64,000 nucleotides of DNA from an uncultured Veillonella sp. (GTDB lineage Bacteria; Bacillota; Negativicutes; Veillonellales; Veillonellaceae), in the NCBI RefSeq assembly GCF_900545795.1, contig NZ_URAR01000004.1, positions 1-64,000 on the forward strand, given 5' to 3'. The stretch's first letter is position 1. Each line of letters opens with the position of its first letter. The notes beneath the pieces are model-generated. The model ran no database searches and was not told where the DNA came from. It saw nothing but the letters and a program-made list of their open reading frames with translations. The position numbers were made by a program, and so were the translations under genes. Positions 42,861 to 51,696 of this stretch are shown piece after piece.

Positions 42861-43880
42861 TCATTTGTTTTCTTTGTCTTTTAATAGTTTTATAAAGTCT
42901 TGCATATACGATAAAATCCCAATAATTCGGCTGTACTCCATACGTGTTGGCCCTAAAATAGCCAAAGTGCCAATCCGTTCATCATCTGCCCCAAAGTTAG
43001 CCTGAATAAGGCTCAAATCTTTTAAGGTTTCTGATTTATTTTCATCGCCGATTTTAATATCAATGCCATCTGTGGCGGCAGGACCAATAAGTTGATTCAA
43101 CTGATCTTGCTGCTCTAGCAAAGATAATATGGGCTGTACCTTTTTAATATCTTTAAATTCTGGCTGCTCTAATAACTCAGTAGTGCCAATGGAGTAAAAT
43201 AGTTTTCGTTTAGCAATGGCTCGATATAAAGTATTGGCCATAACTGCCAAAAGCTCTCGCGGTCCTTCTACAATTTGCACAATCGCCTGTAAAGAACCCA
43301 GTGAAATATCACAAATTCTCACATCTTTTAAGGCATTGCTAAATCGCATAGACAAACTAACTAACTCGTCATCACTAACGGCCTCATTGAAATACATAGG
43401 CTCATTATCTAAAGCCCCCATATTCGTCACTACAACCATAACGGCTCGATTTTGCCCTATAGGAAGCACATGGATAAATTTCAAAATAGAAGAATCATGT
43501 GCAGGAGCTAAAAACAAGCTCATATTATGGCTTATTTGTGAAATGAGTTTAGCCACATTTAAAAAGAAATCTTCAAAGTTACTTGGCTTTTCTTTCCATA
43601 TTTGATTGATTCGTTCTGCATCTTCGCGCTGTGTGCCGTTCAAATGCATCATGTCATCTACATAATATCGATATCCTTTAGCTGAAGGTATGCGCCCTGC
43701 TGAGGTATGAGGCTGCTCTAAAAATCCAAGCTCCTCTAAATCAGCCATTTCATTGCGCACCGTGGCAGGACTGACGCCTAATTTATAATTCTTGGCCAAA
43801 GTCCTAGACCCCACTGGTTCAGCTGACTTTATGTAGTCTTGTATGATAGCGTGTAAGATGCGTTGTTTTCTTTCATCCAT
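42861..43880 (-). CDS. hrcA: Heat-inducible transcription repressor HrcA
   Basis: Repressor that binds CIRCE and needs GroEL for activity. N-terminal winged helix: RILHAIIQDYIKSAEPVGSRTLAKNY and SPATVRNEMADLEELGFLEQPHTSAGRIPSAKGYRYYVD, followed by the GAF-like domain. The ATG at 43880 has GAGGTG upstream; the longer frame runs back into the CIRCE element. 339 residues. First gene of hrcA-grpE-dnaK-dnaJ, so it regulates itself through the adjacent operator. Confidence 0.97.
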   Translation of the reverse strand: MDERKQRILHAIIQDYIKSAEPVGSRTLAKNYKLGVSPATVRNEMADLEELGFLEQPHTSAGRIPSAKGYRYYVDDMMHLNGTQREDAERINQIWKEKPSNFEDFFLNVAKLISQISHNMSLFLAPAHDSSILKFIHVLPIGQNRAVMVVVTNMGALDNEPMYFNEAVSDDELVSLSMRFSNALKDVRICDISLGSLQAIVQIVEGPRELLAVMANTLYRAIAKRKLFYSIGTTELLEQPEFKDIKKVQPILSLLEQQDQLNQLIGPAATDGIDIKIGDENKSETLKDLSLIQANFGADDERIGTLAILGPTRMEYSRIIGILSYMQDFIKLLKDKENK

Positions 43881-43896
43881 AATCGCACCTCGTTTG

Positions 43897-43923
43897 TTAG
43901 CACTCATTAAAGACGAGTGCTAA
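43897..43923. promoter_or_regulatory. CIRCE operator
   Basis: Perfect TTAGCACTC (43897-43905), nine bases, GAGTGCTAA (43915-43923). Lies between the hrcA promoter and start codon; the binding site of HrcA. Confidence 0.98.
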
Positions 43924-43934
43924 TCACAGCTATA

Positions 43935-43962
43935 ATGTTACCATATTACATCAAAATGTCAA
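43935..43962 (-). promoter_or_regulatory. Promoter of the hrcA-grpE-dnaK-dnaJ operon
   Basis: TTGACA (43957-43962) and TAACAT (43935-43940) with a 16-base spacer, immediately upstream of CIRCE. The same TAACAT -10 occurs at glnA. Confidence 0.8.
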
Positions 43963-44025
43963 GTGATTATTTATCTTAAAATATAGATAATTCCGCATTA
44001 GTCAAAAAATCAAACCACAAAAAGT

Positions 44026-44100
44026 CAAAAGAGCTATATACTAGCCATTACTTGCACCTACAAAAATATAAGTGAATGTACAACTAGTATATAGCTCTTA
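44026..44100 (-). terminator. Terminator of the OPT transporter gene
   Basis: A perfect 15-bp stem (44030-44044 with 44084-44098) around a 39-base loop, followed on the minus strand by TTTTGACTTTTT. 20 bases after the transporter stop. The large loop is unusual for an intrinsic terminator. Confidence 0.75.
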
Positions 44101-44120
44101 TAATTATCTTTTATTAAAGA

Positions 44121-46067
44121 TTATTGTTCAGCACTTTTCTTTTTGCTGAAATGGTTAACTGCAATTTTGTACATGGCAATAACAAAACAGAAGTAAATTA
44201 CCATGCCAAGGAATGTTGCACCTGGTGTTTTTTCCCACTCAGTTAAGAATACGTCAACACCGGCAATATGAAGAATGGCACTAATTAAGGCACCAATTGC
44301 ACCACCTGCTACGAAGCCAGATGCTACAATACCACCTTTGCTAACGCGTTCTTCTTGCTCTTCTTCATCATCACTGGATTTTTTAACCAAGTAAGACACT
44401 AAACCACCTACAAGTAAAGGTGTGTTAATTTCCATTGGTAAGTACGCGCCAAGGGCAAATGCCAATGGTGGCACGCCACACATCCAAAGGATAACGGCGA
44501 AGAAAGCACCCATAATGTATAGAGGCCATTGTGCACTACCGCCAGTCATAAGTGGTTCAACAATAGCTGCCATAGCATTAGCTTGAGGCGCATTTAATGC
44601 ATTTTCGCCTACGAAACCATATGCATTATTTAAGAGAATCAATACGCCTACAGCTACGATACCAGCGATGGCTACACCTACTAATTGCCATTGTTGCATT
44701 TTGCGAGGTGTGGCCCCTAGTAAATGAGCTACTTTCAATTCTGACATGAAGTTACCAGCTACACCAATTGTAGTCGCTAAGAAAGCGGCCATCATAAGAA
44801 TAGCAATAATACCTATTTTGCCAGTTAAGCCCACGCTTGTAAGGGCAACGGCACCGATTAAAATCATGAAAATCGTCATACCAGATACTGGCTCACTACC
44901 AGTAAAGGCGATGGAACTAATACCTACTACAGAAAGTAAGAACGCCAAGATTAACACGATAACAAACGCTACTAATGTCTGAAGAATAGATTCAGCATAG
45001 CAAATGTGGAAGAAAATTGCGAATAACACAGTTGTTAAAATAATACCAAAACCTAAGAAGGACATTGGTAAGTCCATTTGTGTACGAAGTAAATTAACAG
45101 TGGCTGTTTTATCGCGGTTGAACATGTCTTTTAAAGCTTGGCTCATAATGCGAGTAACTACTTTTGACATGGAAAGCAAGCCAATAACCCCTGCCATAGC
45201 TAACATGCCAATACCAATATGACGCACATATTGAGAGAATACTTGACGCACTGGCGCATCAGCTAATAGGATTTCCTTGCCACCGACGATCATCACATGG
45301 TCGCCACCTAAATAATACACTAATGGAATACATACATACCAAGCAAAGAAGGAGCCTGATACGATAATAGCTGCATAACGCAAGCCTGTAAAATAACCAA
45401 TACCAAGTAAGGCAATGTCACTATCCAAGGAGAAATGTAATTTCATCTTAACTTGGAAAGCCTGCCCCCATTGGAAGGTAGTAGTTGAAAATACTTCGCG
45501 CCACCAACCTAAAGAGTTGAGTACAAAGTCATAGGCCATACCAAAGAGACCACTAAAGATCATCAATTTTGCACGGCTACCTTCATTACTACTTAATACT
45601 TCAGCGGCTGCACGACCACCAGGGAATGGATAGGCATGATGCATCTCTTCACAGAAATAAGACCGGAAAATAGTACAAAGCTGTACACCTAATAAGCCCC
45701 CAAGCACAACTGGTATAATCATTTCAATAAAAGATACATCTTGAATATTTAAGATGTAAAGCGCTGGTAAGATAAACATAACCCCAGCTAATACGTTCGT
45801 ACCAGCACTACCAATAGCCTGGATATGAACAGTTTCTGGGAATGCATTTTTCCGTTTAAAAACGGCTGCCATCCCCATTGCAAGAACAGATACTGGCGCA
45901 AAAGCGTCAACTGTTTGACCAATTTTTAGGCACAGATAGCCAACAGCTAAAGAGAATAAGGCTGCGTAAAATAGGCCCCAGAAAATTACATAGGAGTTAA
46001 TCTCCACATACTCTTTCTTCGGATCCATTATAGGATGAATGTCATTGGAATGTTCCTGTTCTTTCAC
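44121..46067 (-). CDS. OPT/YSL-family oligopeptide or metal-chelate transporter
   Basis: Polytopic membrane protein with about 15 hydrophobic segments over 648 residues. YVIFWGLFYAALFSLAVGYLCLKIGQ, YPFPGGRAAAEVL and ALAFALGAYLPMEINTPLLVGG are typical of bacterial OPT proteins, which import peptides, glutathione or metal chelates with protons. The start is GTG at 46067, 5 bases after GGAGG. An acidic loop (SSDDEEEQEER) lies near residue 590. Single gene with a leader of about 200 bases. Substrate not determinable; the neighbouring gamma-glutamyl hydrolase could hint at gamma-glutamyl peptides. Confidence 0.9.
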   Translation of the reverse strand: MKEQEHSNDIHPIMDPKKEYVEINSYVIFWGLFYAALFSLAVGYLCLKIGQTVDAFAPVSVLAMGMAAVFKRKNAFPETVHIQAIGSAGTNVLAGVMFILPALYILNIQDVSFIEMIIPVVLGGLLGVQLCTIFRSYFCEEMHHAYPFPGGRAAAEVLSSNEGSRAKLMIFSGLFGMAYDFVLNSLGWWREVFSTTTFQWGQAFQVKMKLHFSLDSDIALLGIGYFTGLRYAAIIVSGSFFAWYVCIPLVYYLGGDHVMIVGGKEILLADAPVRQVFSQYVRHIGIGMLAMAGVIGLLSMSKVVTRIMSQALKDMFNRDKTATVNLLRTQMDLPMSFLGFGIILTTVLFAIFFHICYAESILQTLVAFVIVLILAFLLSVVGISSIAFTGSEPVSGMTIFMILIGAVALTSVGLTGKIGIIAILMMAAFLATTIGVAGNFMSELKVAHLLGATPRKMQQWQLVGVAIAGIVAVGVLILLNNAYGFVGENALNAPQANAMAAIVEPLMTGGSAQWPLYIMGAFFAVILWMCGVPPLAFALGAYLPMEINTPLLVGGLVSYLVKKSSDDEEEQEERVSKGGIVASGFVAGGAIGALISAILHIAGVDVFLTEWEKTPGATFLGMVIYFCFVIAMYKIAVNHFSKKKSAEQ

Positions 46068-46270
46068 GATATCCTCCTCGTTTACTCAGAACCATGCAAT
46101 GTGCCGTAACACATCACTACACACATCCCCCAAATCCTCTCATCAACTCTTCTCATTTTAATCTTTTGCTGCCCTCTCACCACCTATGCTTGCATTATTG
46201 CCTACGCTGCATATTGCGCTCATGAGTTTGACCTACGTCACCGCCTACATAAAACGCATTTTATACTTAT

Positions 46271-46299
46271 ATTATAAATGATTGATTCATTTCGGTAAA
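46271..46299 (-). promoter_or_regulatory. Promoter of the OPT gene and its long leader
   Basis: TTTACC (46294-46299) and TATAAT (46271-46276) with a 17-base spacer, about 200 bases upstream of the start codon. The leader (46068-46264) is purine-rich on the transcript and shows no terminator. The rest of the gap (46300-46736) contains a 9-bp inverted repeat ATAAGTTGC/GCAACTTAT (46489-46497, 46518-46526) and otherwise nothing I can name. Confidence 0.65.
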
Positions 46300-46736
46300 C
46301 AAAAATGTTCACTTCTAGTATACAAAACTGAAAAATTTTGAAAACTAGATGATTTTTTCATGGTTTTGTATTACTGTTAATGAATTTTTGTCCTTTTCGA
46401 ATAGACTCGTTTTTGAAAGTTGTTTTTATTAACCCTCCTAATTAACAATACAGCTATAAAACTAAATGTTTAATACTATCAATCTTACATAAGTTGCAGT
46501 GTAATAAGTCACGCACAGCAACTTATAAATAGTATGAATTATACACTAAGGCTAATAACAAAGATAAAATTATTAGCAAAGACCTAATATAATAAATAGA
46601 GCCATACTGATATTGAACTCGTCTCGAATAGCTAATCCTATATTAATAAACAAGGAAGGGAAAAATGCTCTCCATCAAAGAGAAAAACACCCTCATTGAA
46701 GGGAAAAACACGCCCCATTCACCACGAGATACCCAA

Positions 46737-47459
46737 TTATTTCTTTGACGCCTCTACAAAGGCCTTAAATAGATTATGAGCTTCTTCACAGTGCATCATT
46801 TCTGGGTGGAACTGACAAGTTACAAGCCATGGATAATCAGTCGCTTCTAATGCTTCAATGGTACCATCTTTAGCCCATCCAACAGCTTTTAAGCCTCTAC
46901 CCACGTCTTTAACGGTTTGGTGATGATGTGAATTCGTCACCCAAGAAGTCTTGCCAATGCTTTCAGCAATCTTAGAATCAACTGTAAAATCTACTGTATG
47001 AAATGGTAGTCCTGGTGTTTGATCTTGCCAATGCTTGATTTTGCAATTTTCATCGTATTTTAGATCTTGATACAAAGTGCCACCGCGGAATACATTGACT
47101 ACTTGATGGCCTCGACAAATCGCTAATACAGGAATCCCCTTTTCAATGGCTGCCTCAAGTAAGGCAAAGTCAAACTCATCTCTTTCTGGCCAAACATGAC
47201 TAAGCGCTTGTAGTGGCTCTTCCCCATAATTTAATGGATACACATCATGACCACCAGATAAAATAAGTCCATCTAAACGACTTACTAATTCTCTAATATG
47301 TTCTTTATTTTCAGTGAAAGGAACAATAATAGGTAACGCCCCTTCATCACGAACTGAACGCAAATAATCTTCATTTACATAAGAGCGCGGCACACGAGCA
47401 AAATCATCATGCCCCACATACATATGACTGCCTGACACTCCAATAAATGGTATTGACAT
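46737..47459 (-). CDS. Gamma-glutamyl-gamma-aminobutyrate hydrolase family protein (class I amidotransferase fold)
   Basis: Peptidase C26 family, cleaving gamma-glutamyl bonds. LILSGGHDVYP, the nucleophile elbow VLAICRGHQVVNVFRGGTLYQD with catalytic Cys, NSHHHQTV and the catalytic His/Glu in WLVTCQFHPEMM are all present. 240 residues, the usual PuuD length. AAGGAGG precedes the ATG. Single gene with a consensus promoter, an operator-like palindrome and a leader terminator, so it is tightly regulated. The PuuD putrescine partners are absent, so its substrate may be another gamma-glutamyl compound. Confidence 0.9.
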   Translation of the reverse strand: MSIPFIGVSGSHMYVGHDDFARVPRSYVNEDYLRSVRDEGALPIIVPFTENKEHIRELVSRLDGLILSGGHDVYPLNYGEEPLQALSHVWPERDEFDFALLEAAIEKGIPVLAICRGHQVVNVFRGGTLYQDLKYDENCKIKHWQDQTPGLPFHTVDFTVDSKIAESIGKTSWVTNSHHHQTVKDVGRGLKAVGWAKDGTIEALEATDYPWLVTCQFHPEMMHCEEAHNLFKAFVEASKK

Positions 47460-47474
47460 AGTATCACCCTCCTT

Positions 47475-47508
47475 AAAAAAAGGGCCTCCACCTCCATTGA
47501 TGAAAGCC
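47475..47508 (-). terminator. Terminator hairpin in the leader of the gamma-glutamyl hydrolase gene
   Basis: On the minus strand GGCTTTCATC pairs with GGTGGAGGCC (47499-47508 with 47483-47492, several G-U pairs) around a six-base loop AATGGA, followed by CTTTTTTT and then, within 3 bases, the ribosome binding site AAGGAGG. Located downstream of a strong promoter, so it should act as an attenuator. Confidence 0.7.
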
Positions 47509-47546
47509 TAAATTTTTAATTTTCGTAATCTACTATCTTACTTCCG

Positions 47547-47575
47547 ATTATAGGTACTACCTATACCTTTGTCAA
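47547..47575 (-). promoter_or_regulatory. Consensus promoter with embedded operator palindrome
   Basis: TTGACA (47570-47575) and TATAAT (47547-47552) with a 17-base spacer, a full consensus sigma-A promoter. The spacer and -10 contain the perfect 17-base palindrome TATAGGTAGTACCTATA (47549-47565), whose GGTxxxACC core resembles FadR-type GntR operators. Confidence 0.85.
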
Positions 47576-47704
47576 TGATAATAGACACGTAAAACACTTG
47601 ATAAATTCGCATAACACAGCGTTTTTGTCTACTAGAGATGAACTTTTACAGTGTATAACAAGGTCTCTTTCAGCTAGACATCTAATGTAGCGAAAATACT
47701 CATA

Positions 47705-48355
47705 CTAGCTACCCAATTTTGTAATTTCATCATTTTGACCAATTAAAATCAACATGTCCGTAGCTCGTAACTTATCATTTGGATCCGGTGGCGCCATCAC
47801 TTCATTATTGCGTTTTATTGCCACCACATTTACATTATAAGATTTTCTAAGTTCCAGCTCTTTTAAGCTTTTATCCACCATAAAATTTGGCGTTTTAATT
47901 TCCACAATCCCAATGTCCTTAGACAATTGGAAGTAATCTACAATATGATCTCCTGATAACATCTGCGCTACACGTTCAGCCATATCGATTTCAGGATAGA
48001 CAATAAAGTCTACACCTACTTTTTTCAGCAATTTACTTTCCATTAGGCTTGATGCTTTAGCAACAATATACGGCGATTTTAAATCTTTTAATACCATCGC
48101 CGTCAACAGCTTCGCATTCATCTCTTCACCAATAGCAATCACTACCATGTCCAAAGTTTCTAGGTGAAGCTCTGCAATCGTATCTTCATCAGTAAAATCT
48201 GCTACCACTGACTGTGCAATATAAGGCGCTAGCTTTTGCACGACTTTTTCATCTCTATCTACGCCATAGACTTCATGTCCTAAGGCAGTTACTTTTTTGG
48301 CCAAAGTACTGCCAAAACGACCTAGTCCAATAATGCCTATCGATTTTCGTTTCAT
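47705..48355 (-). CDS. ktrA: Potassium uptake regulatory subunit KtrA (RCK domain)
   Basis: Cytoplasmic gating ring of the Ktr potassium transporter. RCK-N Rossmann motif IGIIGLGRFGSTLAKKVTALGHEVYGVDRDE binds nucleotide; the C-terminal RCK-C part (FQLSKDIGIVEIKTPNFMVDKSL...) follows. 216 residues. AGGAGG precedes the ATG. Directly follows ktrB. Confidence 0.95.
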   Translation of the reverse strand: MKRKSIGIIGLGRFGSTLAKKVTALGHEVYGVDRDEKVVQKLAPYIAQSVVADFTDEDTIAELHLETLDMVVIAIGEEMNAKLLTAMVLKDLKSPYIVAKASSLMESKLLKKVGVDFIVYPEIDMAERVAQMLSGDHIVDYFQLSKDIGIVEIKTPNFMVDKSLKELELRKSYNVNVVAIKRNNEVMAPPDPNDKLRATDMLILIGQNDEITKLGS

Positions 48356-48397
48356 TCTATCCTCCTAATTACATTCCATTTGACCTATCTGTGAGCC

Positions 48398-49771
48398 TTA
48401 CAATAAAACATTATCTTCAGGATAATACACGCTGCTCGGTTTCTTTTGTGGAATAAAAAATGCACCAATTAATGTAAGTACACCAATACGACCCGTGTAC
48501 ATCACAATCATGAGCACTATTTTGCTTAAATCCGTTAACTCACCTGTTATGCCACGAGTTAAACCGACTGTAGCAAAAGCAGATGTCACCTCAAAGACTA
48601 AATCTAAAAAGTCAAATGGCTCCACCCAAGATAAAATAAATGTGGCAATGAGTACCAGCCAGGTGGAAAAAAAAATAATACTACAGGATTTTATAATCAA
48701 AGATTGGCTAAGGCTTCGATTAAATAACTGAACCCTTACTTTGTTCGTAAAAACAGAATAAGCTGTGGCCCATAAAACAGCTACTGTACTAATTTTTACA
48801 CCACCGCCAGTAGAGTTAGGACCAGCACCAATAAACATGAGAATAATCGTAATAAACGTAGTCACTGGATGAAATTGACTATAATCTAATGTAGGTAAGC
48901 CTGCAGTACGAGGTGTAACAGCTTGCATAAGAGCGGCCTGCCATTTATTTATAAAGGAAAAACCATCTAATACGCCATTCCACTCCAATAAACAAATTAG
49001 AGCAGTGCCACCAAAGACTAAAATAGCTTCCCCTATAAGCATTACTTTAGTATGCAAGGCAAAAAACTTGAATCCTCGTTTGTAATTACGCAAAATATCA
49101 AAGGACGCCATATAGCCAAAGCCGCCCAATAATATTAAGCCACTCGTATTTAAAGTGAAGCCCCAATTATGTACTAACTCATAAGGTAGATTATTGTCAA
49201 AAAAGACAAAGCCTGCATTACAAAAAGAAGATATGGATTGGTAGAAGCCATAGTAAATGGAGTCAATGCCTAAATAAGGATATAACCCCAAAGTATAAAT
49301 CACGCCACCAATAGCCTCAACTACAAAGGTAAGACCTACCACTTGTTTAAGCACTGTCTTAAAATCAATATTTTCAAGGCCTACATCTTCTTGGAGCAGC
49401 AACCGATTTTCAAGGCCCACACGCCGTCTTAATATTAAGAAGATCAGCGTAGTAAAGGTCATAGTTCCTAGGCCACCTATTTGTATGAGAATAATCATAA
49501 TAGTCTGGCCAAATACACTCCAATGGTGAAATGTATCCACCGGTGTAAGCCCTGTGACCGAAGCACAAGATACGGCTACAAAAAATGCATCTACCCAATG
49601 GGTCGAACTACCATCAACAGTGGCCATTGGCAAAGTCAATAAAGCACCACCAAGGATCATAAGGAAAGCAAAACTAATAGCTAACATCCGCTGTGGATTA
49701 CGGACCAGGAAATTTCGGTACCATTCTGCGAAGGTATTCGTCCCCTGTTTACGTTTAAATGAAACTGACAT
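48398..49771 (-). CDS. ktrB: Potassium uptake membrane subunit KtrB (TrkH family)
   Basis: Ion-conducting subunit with four pore motifs: ASVTGLTPVDTF, SISSFCNAGFVFFDNN, AVTPRTAGLPTLDYS and SAFATVGLTRGIT, each with the selectivity Gly. About ten membrane helices over 457 residues. GAGAGGTCC precedes the ATG. First gene of ktrB-ktrA. Confidence 0.95.
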   Translation of the reverse strand: MSVSFKRKQGTNTFAEWYRNFLVRNPQRMLAISFAFLMILGGALLTLPMATVDGSSTHWVDAFFVAVSCASVTGLTPVDTFHHWSVFGQTIMIILIQIGGLGTMTFTTLIFLILRRRVGLENRLLLQEDVGLENIDFKTVLKQVVGLTFVVEAIGGVIYTLGLYPYLGIDSIYYGFYQSISSFCNAGFVFFDNNLPYELVHNWGFTLNTSGLILLGGFGYMASFDILRNYKRGFKFFALHTKVMLIGEAILVFGGTALICLLEWNGVLDGFSFINKWQAALMQAVTPRTAGLPTLDYSQFHPVTTFITIILMFIGAGPNSTGGGVKISTVAVLWATAYSVFTNKVRVQLFNRSLSQSLIIKSCSIIFFSTWLVLIATFILSWVEPFDFLDLVFEVTSAFATVGLTRGITGELTDLSKIVLMIVMYTGRIGVLTLIGAFFIPQKKPSSVYYPEDNVLL

Positions 49772-49961
49772 ATGGACCTCTCATAAATCTTAATTAAAAT
49801 TACTGACCTAGTGTACGCCTATTTTAACTAAAATTCAATAGAATATTTTATTGATTTATTACTTTTTGATAAAATCGTTAATGATTAATTTTTTGCTGAT
49901 ATTCGTTATTTAATATTTTTGCTATACACCAAGGACATAACTTAGTTAAACGCTAAGCGTA

Positions 49962-50588
49962 TTAAGTTTTATCCTTAAATACATCAGATTTATCTTTAGA
50001 GCTATCAACTTTACCTTTATGTACATCAGCTTTATCTCCAAATGCATCAACTTTATCTTTTAATACATCATCTTTTGACGCCTTCACAGCTTCTCGAATA
50101 GCCTTATACTGGGCGCGGCTTTCTTTTATAGTAATGGCAAACCACTCAGAAAAGGCTGCACATAAAAAGGCTACAAAAAAATAAGCGCTTATGATGCATA
50201 ATAAAATGGCCACTATTATGTAATAAACCACAGGGCTCAAGCCAAAGTAATTAGTTTCAGACAATACTATGTTCATAAAACTAGTAAATGATAAAGAATG
50301 ATAGGCTAACATGCCTTCTGCTAAGCCCCAAAAAATCAATAAAACAAGCATAAAAAAGTATAATGTATATTTGTGGAACTCCATATGTTGGCTTAATTCT
50401 TTCACATATACTTTTCGAGCTAAGTAACCGCCAAATATAAGACATAACGCGATGGCTGCATGTTGTGTTATCTCATGACTAGCTTCTTCTGCCACATAAA
50501 TCCCCAACACCATAGAAAACAAACCATATAAAGCATATATCATGCCCCCTAAAGTAATTCGAAGAGCTAATTTACCATACCGATTCAT
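49962..50588 (-). CDS. Membrane protein with charged heptad-repeat tail
   Basis: I do not recognise the family. Five hydrophobic segments occupy about residues 8-155; then a charged linker and, from residue 174 to the end, five 7-residue repeats: DVLKDKV, DAFGDKA, DVHKGKV, DSSKDKS, DVFKDKT. The tail should be cytoplasmic and may form an amphipathic helix. The ribosome binding site is weak (GGTGAGAGT before ATG). The encoding 21-bp DNA repeats make the tail length prone to change. Downstream of the siroheme-type gene and upstream of ktrB on the same strand, but separated by gaps. Confidence 0.65.
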   Translation of the reverse strand: MNRYGKLALRITLGGMIYALYGLFSMVLGIYVAEEASHEITQHAAIALCLIFGGYLARKVYVKELSQHMEFHKYTLYFFMLVLLIFWGLAEGMLAYHSLSFTSFMNIVLSETNYFGLSPVVYYIIVAILLCIISAYFFVAFLCAAFSEWFAITIKESRAQYKAIREAVKASKDDVLKDKVDAFGDKADVHKGKVDSSKDKSDVFKDKT

Positions 50589-50674
50589 ACTCTCACCATT
50601 TCTCTATATATCCCTATCACTAATCCCTGTTCTATCCTTTGCGCTTTACTTCATACATAAGAAGCTCAATTTGC

Positions 50675-50734
50675 CAAGTCTTCTCTTATAAAGTATTTTC
50701 TTACAAAGTATTCTCTTGCAAATTCTTTTCAGCA
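50675..50734. repeat. 15-bp tandem repeats spanning the end of the siroheme-type gene
   Basis: Four units at 50675, 50690, 50705 and 50720 with the pattern AAAGTATTCTCTTGC (plus strand). The stop codon of the gene (50701-50703) lies within the second unit, and the last ten residues of the protein are encoded by two units. Confidence 0.75.
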
Positions 50735-51318
50735 AAAGGATTACCCAAACGCTCTAAAAGATGTTCAAATTTTTCTTTAGGCTGCGCCTGTTCCTTGTAC
50801 CATTGCAATAAAAACTCCATTTTTTCTTGTGCTTCTTCTGGTGATAGTCCTTTTAGCAAAATTTCAGCACTTTGAGGCTTACCACCACTCTTGCCACCAG
50901 CTACGAGCACATAACCATCAGGCATGCCGTATACACCAATATCCTTGATCATTGTCTCCGCACAACAACGTGGACAGCCACTAATACCAATGCGAATTTT
51001 ATTGGGCATTGCCTCGCCAAAATACTCACTGTCCATATGCTTAGCTAAGAGAATTGTCTCCATAAAAGCATGACTACAGCCATCCGTGCCACGGCAAGAT
51101 ACTACTGAATTAACCGCTTTATGCTTAACTGCGGCGACACCCTCTGGCAATTGTGCTAGGATTTTCTCCTTGGCCTCTTTAGTAATATCGTAAAGTTGAA
51201 TGCCCGTAGCAACAACTCTAAAATTAGCTTCATATGTATCGGCTAAGTCCATAATGGCCTGCAACTGACTACGCGAAAATTCACTAAATAAAGCATGTAA
51301 TATAATTGAAGTCTTCAT
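50701..51318 (-). CDS. Short nitrite/sulfite reductase-type siroheme [4Fe-4S] protein
   Basis: Carries one ferredoxin-like half domain (residues 1-70) and the siroheme-[4Fe-4S] site: SCRGTDGCSHA (Cx5C) and GISGCPRCCAE (Cx3C). At 205 residues it is one third of a full assimilatory reductase, as in DsrC-unrelated small sulfite reductases of anaerobes. The C-terminal 40 residues are charged and helical, ending in a repeat-encoded tail. AAGGAG is present 12 bases before the ATG. No reductase partner is adjacent. Likely a redox or sulfite-linked enzyme; activity uncertain. Confidence 0.8.
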   Translation of the reverse strand: MKTSIILHALFSEFSRSQLQAIMDLADTYEANFRVVATGIQLYDITKEAKEKILAQLPEGVAAVKHKAVNSVVSCRGTDGCSHAFMETILLAKHMDSEYFGEAMPNKIRIGISGCPRCCAETMIKDIGVYGMPDGYVLVAGGKSGGKPQSAEILLKGLSPEEAQEKMEFLLQWYKEQAQPKEKFEHLLERLGNPFAEKNLQENTL

Positions 51319-51483
51319 AGACGATTAAACTCCTTATGAAAAATCTATTGATAAAAATGCTATTCACTATTCATTCTGTAAAAAATATGATTGTATATTG
51401 TGCTCTTTAATAGGCAAGTTATATTTTACTAATGCCTATATAGCAAAATTAAATTTAATTGGTGAAATTTAATTATATCATAC

Positions 51484-51675
51484 ATTAGCCATAGTATATA
51501 TTAGACATAGTGTATCTTAGTCATAACAGCTGTTATCTACGTATTATGTTATCTACATATTATGTTCTCTCTATTACATTCTATCTATGTCATATATTAG
51601 CTACATCTTATATTTCCCCTATCGTATGTTTACCATATCTTATATTAACCATATCGTATACTAACAATTGCTCAT
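51484..51675. repeat. Array of about twelve degenerate 16-bp tandem repeats
   Basis: Strict 16-base periodicity from 51484 to 51675, with units such as ATTAGCCATAGTATAT, GTTATCTACATATTAT, GTTTACCATATCTTAT and ATTAACCATATCGTAT. Consensus is roughly (A/G)TTAxCCATATxxTAT. It fills much of the 500-base gap between the siroheme-type gene and the lipoprotein gene; not CRISPR (no spacers). The remaining gap bases 51319-51483 are AT-rich without features. Confidence 0.85.
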
Positions 51676-51696
51676 ATTTCTCAACTAAATAAGAAA

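Noticed and set aside
46665..46748. 27-codon plus-strand frame with a good ribosome binding site (AAGGAAGGG)
   Set aside because: It overlaps the end of the gamma-glutamyl hydrolase gene on the other strand, has low-complexity content and no promoter or terminator.
51484..51675. CRISPR array
   Set aside because: Repeats are adjacent without spacers, only 16 bases long, degenerate, and no cas genes are near.
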